From Bacteroidales bacterium (lineage in GTDB: Bacteria; Bacteroidota; Bacteroidia; Bacteroidales; VadinHA17), in the NCBI GenBank assembly GCA_021738535.1, contig JAIPBU010000025.1, positions 1-57,112 on the forward strand: a DNA stretch of 57,112 bases, given 5' to 3'. A program made the translations under genes and the position numbers. Of this stretch, positions 29,981 to 38,438 are shown piece by piece. Within the stretch, counting starts at the first letter, position 1. Every line of letters begins with the position of its first letter. The notes beneath the pieces are model-generated. The model saw only the letters and a program-made list of their open reading frames with translations. It had not been told where the DNA came from and did no database searches.

Positions 29981-30538
29981 CGGCTATGTCCATCAGGCGT
30001 TTTCTTGATTCATAAGGGGCCATGCTATGTGTGGCGTAATAATGCACTTATCAGATCCCAGGAGGGGATTATCGTCTTCTATGGGTTCTTTGCTGACGAC
30101 ATCTACGGCTGCTGCATTTATCCTTCCCGCATCAAGTGCTTCTTTCAGGTCTTCCTCGTTAATAAGTCCGCCCCTGGATGTATTAATAATAACAGCATTA
30201 GTTTTCATTTTTGATATTGTTTCCCTGTTGATGAGCTATTTATTGCTATCTGTCAGCGGGTAATCGTGAAAACTGAAATCGCCTCGCTTTTTCCATTCAC
30301 CCTGCCTCACAGCCATATTATGCGGCCAGACATGATTGCAGACCTCCAGCAGGAGGGCAATGGTATGCTGGGCAACTGAATTTGTCCCGTAGGAGGGCAC
30401 GTTGCTAACAGTTATGTTCCTTTTTTTGCATTCCTCAATATCGACAACATCATAGCCTGTAGCCAGGACACCAATATATTTTAGCTGCCTGCATGCATCA
30501 AGGACGGCAGCGTTTATTGGAGTTTTATTTGTAAATTG
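29937..30538 (-). pseudogene. Glycerate dehydrogenase (hydroxypyruvate reductase) remnant
   Basis: Pieces of one D-2-hydroxyacid dehydrogenase gene are visible. The piece 30538-30236 codes TNKTPIN, YIGVLATGYDVVDIEE and YGTNSVAQHTIALLLE, then hits a stop. After a deletion of the Rossmann core the C-terminal piece (about 30232-29993) has AVIINTSRGGLINEEDL and PHIAW. A one-base loss at about 30015-30020 shifts the last part (YESRKRLMDIAVDNFKAF) out of frame. The first 65 or so codons are replaced by a gcctca repeat. It was once probably followed by glycerate kinase in one operon. Confidence 0.8.
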
Positions 30539-30540
30539 CC

Positions 30541-30564
30541 TCAGCCTCAGCCTCAGCCTCAGCC
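30541..30564. repeat. Hexamer tandem repeat (tcagcc) x4
   Basis: Four perfect tcagcc units at the broken 5' end of the dehydrogenase remnant, directly beside the 3' end of the histidine kinase gene. The same hexamer family builds the bTHX tail. Confidence 0.9.
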
Positions 30565-30577
30565 AATACTACTCCCT

Positions 30578-31942
30578 TCACATCCTGATAATCATAGTTG
30601 TCCCGTTTCCGGGGGCAGATTTTACCGTTATGCTGCCTTTATGCATATTTATTATCTGTCGCGCGAGACTCAGGCCAATACCATTGCCTTCTTCGCGGGT
30701 GGTAAAGAAGGGAATGAATATTCTTTCAAGCAGTTCTTCATTCATGCCTGGTCCGTTATCGATGACCCTCATAATTACATTTCCTGTGCTATTGGTTTCT
30801 GCAGTGAGTTCAATCACGGGCTCTTCCGTTTCCTTAAGAGCCTCCACCGAATTTTTTACAAGGTTAAATACCACCCTTGTAAAAAGGTCTTCATCGGCAC
30901 AAACAATTAAGTCGTCCGGATCAACAGACATACTGATTTTAATATCCAGCTCAGGATATTTTTCTTCTTTCAGTGATTTAACCAGTATGCTGACACTCTC
31001 AAAAATATTTTTTACACTTAGCTCTTTGGGTTTAAGATCGGGCAGTCTTGTAAGATTCCTGTAGGAGTTAACAAAACTTATCAGCCCTTTGCCGTGTTCT
31101 TCAATAACCTCGAGGCCTTTTATTGTATTACTTATTGTTTTTTCATTAATTTCCGAACTTGCTTTTTGATTCCCGTTATCTTTGTAAAAGCCTGATATAG
31201 TTGAGCTAAGTGAGGTAATTGGAGCAACGGAATTCATTATTTCATGGTTCAGGATACGTATGAGTTTCTGCCAGGAATCAATTTCCTGTTTGTCTATTTC
31301 ATGGCTGATGTCATTAAGGGCTATCACTTTAATCTTATCATCTCTCATTTTTACTTCTGCAGCACTTAGCGAAAGATGGACGGCTGATTCTTTAATAATA
31401 ATATTCTGGAGCATATCCGTTCCGGGTTGTATTTCCTTAAAGATATCAATCAGCCTGGTATTCACCCTCTGCAGTTGCCTTATATTATGCAGGTGTTTAA
31501 TTCCAAGCAGTTCGCGTGATTTATTATTAGCGAGCTTTATTACACCTTTATTGTCAAAAGCGAGCAGACCGGTTGAACTGTTTTCAACGAGAGTTTTATA
31601 GAATTTTTCCTGTACAATTATATCTGTTTTTGCTTCACGTATCTGTTTGTTTAGCCTGTTAATCGCATTGTGAAGCCTGTTAAAGCTTTTGTTTCCTGTA
31701 TTTTCACTGAATATCAATGAGGAATCTTCATTAATGACGGCTGACAGAAATGTTGCTAATTCCTCGTTGCCACGGTTGAAAAACCTGAACAGGCTGATCA
31801 CCGCAATGATTTCCATCAGGATAATAACAAAAAAATAAATATCAAACCCCGCACTTATAAAATAAAGAGTTCCGGCAGCGGTAAGAATAATAACGAGGGC
31901 TATCCTGAGGCCTGTATTAAGGTTATGGTTTTTAAAGTCCAT
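30578..31942 (-). CDS. NtrY-like sensor histidine kinase
   Basis: 454 residues. Two N-terminal transmembrane helices (residues about 13-31 and 35-54), a linker, a PAS-like domain (about 112-210, LLAFDNKGVIKLANNKSRELLG), the H-box LNHEIMNSVAPITSL (His233), then the ATPase domain with an N-box (FNLVKNSVEAL), DNGPGMNEELLERIF and a GNGIGLSLARQI loop. It overlaps the response regulator gene upstream by 11 bases, so the two are one unit. No periplasmic sensor domain of size, so the signal may be membrane or cytoplasmic. Confidence 0.92.
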   Translation of the reverse strand: MDFKNHNLNTGLRIALVIILTAAGTLYFISAGFDIYFFVIILMEIIAVISLFRFFNRGNEELATFLSAVINEDSSLIFSENTGNKSFNRLHNAINRLNKQIREAKTDIIVQEKFYKTLVENSSTGLLAFDNKGVIKLANNKSRELLGIKHLHNIRQLQRVNTRLIDIFKEIQPGTDMLQNIIIKESAVHLSLSAAEVKMRDDKIKVIALNDISHEIDKQEIDSWQKLIRILNHEIMNSVAPITSLSSTISGFYKDNGNQKASSEINEKTISNTIKGLEVIEEHGKGLISFVNSYRNLTRLPDLKPKELSVKNIFESVSILVKSLKEEKYPELDIKISMSVDPDDLIVCADEDLFTRVVFNLVKNSVEALKETEEPVIELTAETNSTGNVIMRVIDNGPGMNEELLERIFIPFFTTREEGNGIGLSLARQIINMHKGSITVKSAPGNGTTMIIRM

Positions 31943-33302
31943 ACTTACGGATTTTATTATAAAGGGTCTGCCTGGTTATGCCCAGCCGGGATGCAACAGC
32001 ACTCATATTTCCCTTATTCTTATTAAGGGCATTTATTATCATTTGTTTCTCCATCTCATCTATGGTCTTGTTAGTGTCTTCGAACATATCCCCGGTTGAA
32101 TATTTTAGCATAAGGTCTGAAGGTTCAATCATGTTGCTTTCGCAGAGTATTACAGCCTTTTCTATTGTATGCTGAAGTTCTCTGATATTACCCGGCCACC
32201 TGTATTCTGTGAGTTCCTTTAGCGATCCTGAAGTCAGTCTCAATGACGGCTTGCCATATTTGTCAGAATATTTTTTCAGGAAGAACTCTGCCAGTTCAGG
32301 GATGTCTGTCTTTCTTTCGCGTAAAGAGGGGACTTCAATATGAATAGTATTAATACGGTATAGCAGGTCCTCCCTGAAAAGATCCTTTTTCACCATATCT
32401 TCAAGATCCCTGTTTGTTGCACATATCAGTCTTACATCAACCGGGATTTGCCGGTTTGAGCCTACTCGCGTTATGACCCTGCTTTCAAGTGCACTGAGAA
32501 GCTTAGATTGCAGTGATAATGAAAGATTGCCAATCTCATCCAGGAAAAGGGTGCCTCCGTTTGCTGCTTCTATTTTTCCAGCCCTGTCTTCTTTTGCATC
32601 GGTGAAAGCTCCTTTTACATGACCAAACAATTCGCTTTCAAACAGGGTCTCGGTTACCGCTCCCATATCAACGGTTATCATTACCTCGTTCTTTCTTTCT
32701 GACCTGTTATGTATTTCGTAAGCAACAAGCTCCTTGCCTGTGCCATTTTCACCGGTAACAAGAACCGTTGCATCTGTGGTGGCCACTTTACTGACAAGCT
32801 TCATCATATCCATTACAGATTGTGAAGACCCGATAATAGATTTTTTCTTGCTTTTACTGCCAATATTGTTTTTAAGGCTTTTTTGCTCCGACTTTAACTT
32901 TTTGACTTCCATCCTGCTTTTCCTGAGCTTAAGAGATGACTTAAGGGTGGCCACTAATTTCTCATTTTCCCAGGGTTTAAGGATAAAGTCCACGGCACCT
33001 TCGCGCATTGCTTTCACTGCAAGCTCTACGTCGCCATAGGCGGTTATCATAATAACACTTATATCCGGATCTTTCTTCTGTATTTCTCTTAGCCAGTAAA
33101 TCCCTTCGTTACCGGTGTTAATGCCTGCACTGAAATTCATGTCCAGCAATACCAGGTCAATATCGCCGCTTTCAATAAACTCCGGTAATCGTTTCGGGCT
33201 GTTAAGGGTTTTTACCTCTGAGAATTCATTCTGTAATAAAAGTTCCAGGGCGCTTAATACACTCCTGTTATCATCGACAATAAGAATAGTGGCATTCTCC
33301 AT
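31932..33302 (-). CDS. Sigma-54-dependent response regulator, NtrC family
   Basis: 456 residues: receiver domain with the phosphoacceptor Asp54 in LVLLDMNF, AAA+ domain with Walker A GENGTGKE, the sigma-54 loop GAFTDA (a variant of GAFTGA), Walker B LFLDEIGNL, and a C-terminal Fis-type helix-turn-helix (GNMSAVASRLGITRQTLYN). It is divergent from the TolC-type export operon, whose upstream region carries a palindrome and a -24/-12-like promoter, so that operon is its likely target. Confidence 0.94.
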   Translation of the reverse strand: MENATILIVDDNRSVLSALELLLQNEFSEVKTLNSPKRLPEFIESGDIDLVLLDMNFSAGINTGNEGIYWLREIQKKDPDISVIMITAYGDVELAVKAMREGAVDFILKPWENEKLVATLKSSLKLRKSRMEVKKLKSEQKSLKNNIGSKSKKKSIIGSSQSVMDMMKLVSKVATTDATVLVTGENGTGKELVAYEIHNRSERKNEVMITVDMGAVTETLFESELFGHVKGAFTDAKEDRAGKIEAANGGTLFLDEIGNLSLSLQSKLLSALESRVITRVGSNRQIPVDVRLICATNRDLEDMVKKDLFREDLLYRINTIHIEVPSLRERKTDIPELAEFFLKKYSDKYGKPSLRLTSGSLKELTEYRWPGNIRELQHTIEKAVILCESNMIEPSDLMLKYSTGDMFEDTNKTIDEMEKQMIINALNKNKGNMSAVASRLGITRQTLYNKIRKYGL

Positions 33303-33381
33303 TTACTTCGTTTTTTTAATAAAACCTGCTTTGTCTTTCACTTAAAAACTGGCTTTTCCAAAGGTATGAAATGTAATAAAA

Positions 33382-33411
33382 TTTGACACAATGTTGTCAA
33401 AAATATTGACA
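33382..33411. promoter_or_regulatory. Candidate enhancer site for the NtrC-like regulator
   Basis: A perfect 7-bp inverted repeat TTTGACA-N6-TGTCAAA (33382-33401), followed by another TTGACA half-site at 33406-33411. It lies about 90-115 bases before the expected start of the TolC transcript, the usual distance for sigma-54 activator sites. Confidence 0.6.
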
Positions 33412-33473
33412 AAATTGAAGGGTTTTCCAATTTCTATAAGTTGTAAAGAACACATAGTCATAGTTATAGGCTT

Positions 33474-33490
33474 AAGGCACGACCTTTGGT
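33474..33490 (+). promoter_or_regulatory. Sigma-54-like (-24/-12) promoter of the export operon
   Basis: AAGGCACGACCTTTGGT matches the -24 half (GGCACG) and the TT of the -12 half at GG-N10 spacing; the one departure is GG instead of GC at -12. Transcription would begin near 33500, 13 bases before the ATG of the TolC-like gene. The in-frame TTG at 33486 falls inside this element and is ruled out as start. Confidence 0.6.
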
Positions 33491-33512
33491 ACAGGTGATA
33501 AAAAAAGTAATT

Positions 33513-34844
33513 ATGGGTAAAAACAGTTTTATAGTATTGATAATATTTATATCATCTTTTTCCTCTGCGTTTTCACAGGAAGAGTGGACCCTCCGGGAAT
33601 GTTTATCTTATGCAGAGGAGAATAATATAGCCTTAAAACGAATTGAAGTAAGCACGGAAAGGAATAAGGCAAATCTTTTAACCCGTAAACTGGAACTATT
33701 ACCTGATCTCAGGTTGCAGTCTAATGGGTATATGAATTTTGGCCGGTCAGTTGACCCTGAAACAAACACAATCACCTTTAATCAGAACGTAGCGAATTAC
33801 TATTATCTGAATTCGGGTATTACCATTTTCAATGGATTTGCTAAACTTAACCGTATAAATGCAGCCAGGTTTATGCATCTCAGCAGTCAGCAGTCTGAAC
33901 AAAAGGAAAGAAACCTGCTGGCGCTTGATATAGCAAATGCATATTACAGTGCATTGATGGCTAAAGGAACGGTGCTTTCAGCCAGTGAACAGGTTGAGGT
34001 AAGCCGGTCACAGCTGCACAAAACGCAGGTGATGGTTGAAACGGGAGCTGAGAGTAAAACCACATTACTTGAGATACAAAGCCAGTTGTCGAATGATAAA
34101 CTCCTGTTGAGCCAGGCCAAGACCAATGCGGGGATTGCCCTGGAACAATTAAGGTTATTGCTTCAGCTTGATCCCGGGGTTTCTTTTGACATTGCTGGAA
34201 TGGATGGTGAAATTATTGTTCGAAATTATGAATCTGTTGATACGGATTCAGTTTACAGCAATTCAAAAGAGATACTGCCAAGGATAAAGACCCTGGAATT
34301 GCAAAAAGATGCTAAACAAAGGGAATTGCGTGCTGCAAAAGGCATGTCATTGCCCGAAGTGCGCTTGTTTGCAGGATGGAGGACTGGTTATTATGATGCA
34401 ATGATAGAGGGGGAAGATCCCACGCCCTTTATTGACCAGTTGCAGAATAATACTAACCAGAATGTTGGTGTCAGCCTCAATATACCATTGTTTAACAACT
34501 GGTACCACAGGAATAATATCAAGCAGGCTAAGTTAGATCTGAAGGACGCGAAACTGCAGCTGCAACATGAAAAAAATGCATTATATAATGAGGTTAGCAG
34601 CGCATGTTTTGAATTGATTTCTGTCAGAGAAGAATATATCTCAGCATATGATAACCTGGAATATAATAAACTTTCCTTTGAAGCGGTCTCTAAAAAATTT
34701 GAAACAGGCCTGGCTAGTGCAACGGAATTTGCGGAAGCCAAAAAGGCATTGTTTGCTGCAGAGATAGATCTTTTGAGTGCACAGTTGCAGTACAGGCTTA
34801 AAGAAATGACTGTTAACTTTTATATGACAGGCAGGTGGGAGTGA
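33513..34844 (+). CDS. TolC-family outer-membrane efflux protein
   Basis: About 443 residues from the ATG at 33513, with a signal peptide ending at SSAFSQ. The chain has the two long-helix repeats of TolC proteins (NALYNEVSSACFELISVRE, KKFETGLASATEFAEAKKAL) and begins WTLRECLSYAEENNIALKR as in the OEP family. It forms the outer-membrane duct of a tripartite exporter with the membrane-fusion protein and ABC ATPase that follow. Confidence 0.93.
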   Translation: MGKNSFIVLIIFISSFSSAFSQEEWTLRECLSYAEENNIALKRIEVSTERNKANLLTRKLELLPDLRLQSNGYMNFGRSVDPETNTITFNQNVANYYYLNSGITIFNGFAKLNRINAARFMHLSSQQSEQKERNLLALDIANAYYSALMAKGTVLSASEQVEVSRSQLHKTQVMVETGAESKTTLLEIQSQLSNDKLLLSQAKTNAGIALEQLRLLLQLDPGVSFDIAGMDGEIIVRNYESVDTDSVYSNSKEILPRIKTLELQKDAKQRELRAAKGMSLPEVRLFAGWRTGYYDAMIEGEDPTPFIDQLQNNTNQNVGVSLNIPLFNNWYHRNNIKQAKLDLKDAKLQLQHEKNALYNEVSSACFELISVREEYISAYDNLEYNKLSFEAVSKKFETGLASATEFAEAKKALFAAEIDLLSAQLQYRLKEMTVNFYMTGRWE

Positions 34845-34851
34845 GGACGGA

Positions 34852-34938
34852 GCGACTAAGCGACTGAGAGACTGAGCGACTGAGAGACTAAGAGAAAAAA
34901 ATCCAAATTAACGAATTAACGAATTAACGAATTAACCA
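34852..34938. repeat. Two 8-bp tandem repeat tracts in the operon spacer
   Basis: 34852-34891 holds five 8-bp units of the form g(c/a)gact(g/a)a. 34907-34938 holds three perfect attaacga units and one variant. They separate the TolC and membrane-fusion genes. Confidence 0.9.
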
Positions 34939-34983
34939 ACTAACGGACACAAAATTACCAAATAGAACAAAATACTATCAGAT

Positions 34984-36240
34984 ATGAGCATGGACAAAAA
35001 AATAGAACAGAAAAAAGGCTTAAAGAAAAAGCACATAGGGTACATTGTATTAGGTGTATTCCTTATAGTAATTATTTATTTTGCTTTTTTTACCGATAAA
35101 ACATCTACATACAGGGTTTCTAAAGAGCGCCTGGTGATTGATGAAGTAAAATTTGGCGAGTTTGATGATTACCATACTATTACGGGCCAGGTTGAACCAA
35201 TAGCAACAATATACCTCGATGCACGTGAAGGTGGCAGGGTAGAAGAGAGGCTTATTGAAGAGGGATCGATGGTTAAAGAGGGTGATGTGATACTGAGGCT
35301 GAGCAACCCTGATCTCAGTATGAGTATACTGAACAGTGAAGCACAGCTGGCAGAAAAATCCAACTTCCTGCGAAATACTATGGTGACGATGGAACAGGAA
35401 AGGCTGCAGATTAAGAGAGAATTGCTTAACCTGGAATATGATATCACCAAAAAGAAAAGAGAGTATGAACGCAATAAGGTATTGTTTGAAGACAATCTTA
35501 TTGCAGAAGAGGAATATCTCACATCCAAAGAAACTTTTGAATTTGCCAGTCGATCATATGAGCTGTATATCGAAAGGCAGAAACAGGACAGTATATTCCG
35601 GAATATACAGATTAAGCAGATGGAGGATAACCTTGATAAGATGCGGCTGAACCTGGACCTTGTTCGTCGTCGACAGGAGAACTTAAACATAAAAGCTCCC
35701 GTTGACGGTCAGCTGGGTATGCTTGAAGCAGAAATAGGCCAGTCGATATCAAGAGGTCAGTCGGTAGGCCAGATAAATGTCCTTACATCGCACAGGGTAA
35801 CAGCCCTTATTGATGAGCATTATATCGACAGGGTGAGGGCAGGACTCCTGGGGCATTTTGATCGTAACGGGAAAGAATACGAGTTAAGAGTACGTAGGGT
35901 TTATCCCCAGGTAAGGGATAACCGTTTTGAGATCGACATGACTTTTACAGGTGAAGTGCCGGAAAATATCAGGACAGGACAGACTTACCATATTGAACTT
36001 CAGCTGGGTGAGGCACAGGAGGCTATTATGATCAAAAAGGGAGGATTCTTCCAGGCCACCGGCGGACAGTGGATTTACGTGGTTGATCCATCGGGTGAAT
36101 TTGCCTTGAGAAGGGACATCAGCCTTGGTGAACAGAACCCAATTTACTATGAAGTTACTGAAGGGCTGCAGCCCGGAGAAAAAGTTGTCGTCTCTAACTA
36201 TGAAAGCTTTGGCGATAATGAAAAGCTTGTTTTTAAATAG
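34984..36240 (+). CDS. Membrane-fusion (HlyD/MacA-type) periplasmic adaptor
   Basis: 418 residues. One N-terminal transmembrane helix (residues about 19-37), a lipoyl/barrel-sandwich segment split by a coiled-coil hairpin (about 115-225), with ARE..RVEERLIEEGSMVKEGD and NIKAPVDGQLGMLEAEIGQ as the two halves, then a beta-barrel domain and a C-terminal membrane-proximal domain. It links the inner-membrane transporter to TolC. The next gene is the ATPase, 29 bases downstream. Confidence 0.92.
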   Translation: MSMDKKIEQKKGLKKKHIGYIVLGVFLIVIIYFAFFTDKTSTYRVSKERLVIDEVKFGEFDDYHTITGQVEPIATIYLDAREGGRVEERLIEEGSMVKEGDVILRLSNPDLSMSILNSEAQLAEKSNFLRNTMVTMEQERLQIKRELLNLEYDITKKKREYERNKVLFEDNLIAEEEYLTSKETFEFASRSYELYIERQKQDSIFRNIQIKQMEDNLDKMRLNLDLVRRRQENLNIKAPVDGQLGMLEAEIGQSISRGQSVGQINVLTSHRVTALIDEHYIDRVRAGLLGHFDRNGKEYELRVRRVYPQVRDNRFEIDMTFTGEVPENIRTGQTYHIELQLGEAQEAIMIKKGGFFQATGGQWIYVVDPSGEFALRRDISLGEQNPIYYEVTEGLQPGEKVVVSNYESFGDNEKLVFK

Positions 36241-36269
36241 TACTGATTAACAATCAATTATATAAAAAA

Positions 36270-36959
36270 ATGGAACAATCAATTATTAAAACCAATGGCC
36301 TTACAAAGGTTTTCAGAACCGAAGAAGTCGAAACAACAGCATTAAACAGTATAAATCTTGAGGTGCGTGAAGGAGAATTCGTTGCTGTAATGGGACCCTC
36401 GGGTTGCGGTAAGTCAACATTACTGAATATACTTGGCTTGCTTGATAATCCTACCGCAGGTGATTATAGTTTTAACGGAAGCGAAGTAGCAAGATTAAAG
36501 GAAAAACAAAGAACTATATTCAGGAAAGGAAATATAGGATTTGTATTCCAGAGCTTCAACCTGATAGATGAACTTACAGTATACGAAAATGTTGAGTTGC
36601 CTCTCATATATTTAAAGATGAAATCTTCCGAGAGGAAGGAGATGGTAGAAAAGGTACTTGAAAGGATGAAGATAGGACATCGCGCCAAGCATTTTCCCCA
36701 GCAACTATCAGGGGGGCAGCAGCAAAGAGTGGCAATTGCAAGGGCAGTAGTAGCAAATCCACGTTTGATCCTGGCAGATGAGCCAACAGGTAACCTTGAT
36801 TCAAAAAACGGAGATGAGGTGATGAGCCTGCTCACAGAACTGAACAGGGAAGGAACCACTATAGTCATGGTAACACACTCGGATCATGATGCCGACTTTG
36901 CCCACAGGGTGATAAACCTGTTTGATGGACAGATAGTTACTGAGAAGACAACTAAGTGA
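36270..36959 (+). CDS. MacB/LolD-type ABC exporter ATPase
   Basis: 229 residues: Walker [10 protein letters not shown]-loop [10 protein letters not shown], signature LSGGQQQR, Walker [13 protein letters not shown], switch His in VTHSD. It is the last gene of the TolC/adaptor/ATPase unit. The MacB-type permease that this ATPase should drive is absent: the next gene is a beta-propeller lipoprotein 98 bases on. The partner may be encoded elsewhere, or was lost. Confidence 0.92.
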   Translation: MEQSIIKTNGLTKVFRTEEVETTALNSINLEVREGEFVAVMGPSGCGKSTLLNILGLLDNPTAGDYSFNGSEVARLKEKQRTIFRKGNIGFVFQSFNLIDELTVYENVELPLIYLKMKSSERKEMVEKVLERMKIGHRAKHFPQQLSGGQQQRVAIARAVVANPRLILADEPTGNLDSKNGDEVMSLLTELNREGTTIVMVTHSDHDADFAHRVINLFDGQIVTEKTTK

Positions 36960-37057
36960 TCCGGATTGGGTAAGATTTTTTTTGATTTTATTGAATAATT
37001 TATATAAATTTATTTGCTGTTCACTTGCCATAGTAAAGATAAGTAATATTTTAATGG

Positions 37058-38242
37058 ATGTACTTCTCTGATAAATTCAGAAGTGCTATGAGATTCACTG
37101 TATTTCTTTTGATAATCTTTGCAGGTGCTTTTACCTTTTGTATTTCATGCCGTGACAAATCTGCTGGCGAGCAAATAGCTGATAGTAGACCTATCGATAG
37201 AAATGAATATTATATAGATGTTGAAAATGTTGACAAGGTTTCATTTTATGATATTTTTAGAGAAATTGAAATTATTCCACTTGAAACAAATATTAGTTCC
37301 CTGATTGGTTCAATTGGAAAGGTTCAATTCGATGAAAACAAATATTATGTACTTGACAAAGAAATATTCAGTATACTTGTTTTTTCAGAAGACGGATCCT
37401 TTATTAACCGCATCAGAAAAATTGGCAGGGGCCCCGGTGAGTATACCCTTCTTGAGGATTTTGTTGTTAATCCTTTTACAGGGGAGTTAGAGCTGCTAAA
37501 TCCCAGGGGTGAAATTCTGGTAGTGGATGATCTTGGCAGAGAAATTGGCAATAGTAAGCTGCCAGCAGATTATAAATCAGCTCATTTTATAGCTAATTAC
37601 TCTAACGATACTACTATATTGTTTTCATTATTTGAAGATAAGCAGATTGTCTTTTTTGATCGCATTACTGACAGTATATTTAGTAGGGAATATCACACCG
37701 ATGAATTTATTAAAGGGACTCAAGTGATTTCACCGAATCGATCACCCTTCTATTTCAATAATGGCAATTTATTTTTTTTTGATGCTGTAAACAGCATTGT
37801 CTACAAGGTAACGAAAGATAAGCTGGTTCGTGATATTTCTTTTGATTTCGGCAATCATCAGTTAAAGTATGAGAGTTGGCCTGAAGACCGGGCTCTGCAA
37901 TTTTATGTAAACTATTTGCTTACAAGTGATTATGCTTATGCATTTGAGAATTTTGTCAGAAACGATTCACTCATCATTTTCAGGTATATATTTGATAAGG
38001 TCTGGCACACTGTATTACTCAATGAAAGAACTGGTGATATCAGGATAATTAAAAAATTCAGGGAGCTTACCGTTTTCCCAGGGTTATTTGATTTTTTTGA
38101 TCAGGGGATTTATGCAATTGTTGAACCGAGGAATATTCAGTTTATAATTAGGGAGGATTATCTGGATGAAAAGAATAAGGAGATTTTTAACTCAGTGAGC
38201 CTTGAAGATAACCCGGTAATTATAAAATATTACTGGAAATAG
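37058..38242 (+). CDS. 6-bladed beta-propeller lipoprotein
   Basis: 394 residues. The real start may be the ATG at 37088, which gives MRFTVFLLIIFAGAF and a lipobox-like CISC. The remainder is a chain of short strands with a GRGPGEY motif and an end NPVIIKYYW, both shared with the second propeller at 40822 (GRGPGEY and NPIIIRYSLK). This is the Bacteroidota 6-bladed propeller family, usually surface or periplasmic lipoproteins that bind peptides or glycans. A 51-residue membrane-anchored frame follows after two bases. Confidence 0.8.
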   Translation: MYFSDKFRSAMRFTVFLLIIFAGAFTFCISCRDKSAGEQIADSRPIDRNEYYIDVENVDKVSFYDIFREIEIIPLETNISSLIGSIGKVQFDENKYYVLDKEIFSILVFSEDGSFINRIRKIGRGPGEYTLLEDFVVNPFTGELELLNPRGEILVVDDLGREIGNSKLPADYKSAHFIANYSNDTTILFSLFEDKQIVFFDRITDSIFSREYHTDEFIKGTQVISPNRSPFYFNNGNLFFFDAVNSIVYKVTKDKLVRDISFDFGNHQLKYESWPEDRALQFYVNYLLTSDYAYAFENFVRNDSLIIFRYIFDKVWHTVLLNERTGDIRIIKKFRELTVFPGLFDFFDQGIYAIVEPRNIQFIIREDYLDEKNKEIFNSVSLEDNPVIIKYYWK

Positions 38243-38244
38243 TC

Positions 38245-38400
38245 ATGAAAAGGTTACTATACATAATTTTATTCTTATCTGCTGTCTCAACAGTTTTATT
38301 AATACTCAATTTCTTGGAAAAACCGCGAAAAGACATTACGAGAGAAGACGGTCAGAGTATTCTGCTTAAGGAGATGATTGCGAGTAACCTGGTATTCTAA
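38245..38400 (+). CDS. Small membrane-anchored protein, possible truncated thioredoxin-like gene
   Basis: 51 codons from the ATG at 38245, starting 2 bases after the propeller stop. The first 20 residues (MKRLLYIILFLSAVSTVLLI) form a signal anchor; the tail ends KEMIASNLVF. The thioredoxin-like gene after the second propeller has KEIIASSNLNC at about the same place, so this may be a shortened copy of that partner. Possibly functional as a small peptide; too short for certainty. Confidence 0.55.
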   Translation: MKRLLYIILFLSAVSTVLLILNFLEKPRKDITREDGQSILLKEMIASNLVF

Positions 38401-38438
38401 TTTTTGTTATTTTTACCGGGTAATTAAAAAAACTAACC

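Noticed and set aside
33486..33512. TTG start for the TolC-like gene
   Set aside because: It falls within the -12 part of the sigma-54-like promoter and would add a polar extension before the signal peptide.
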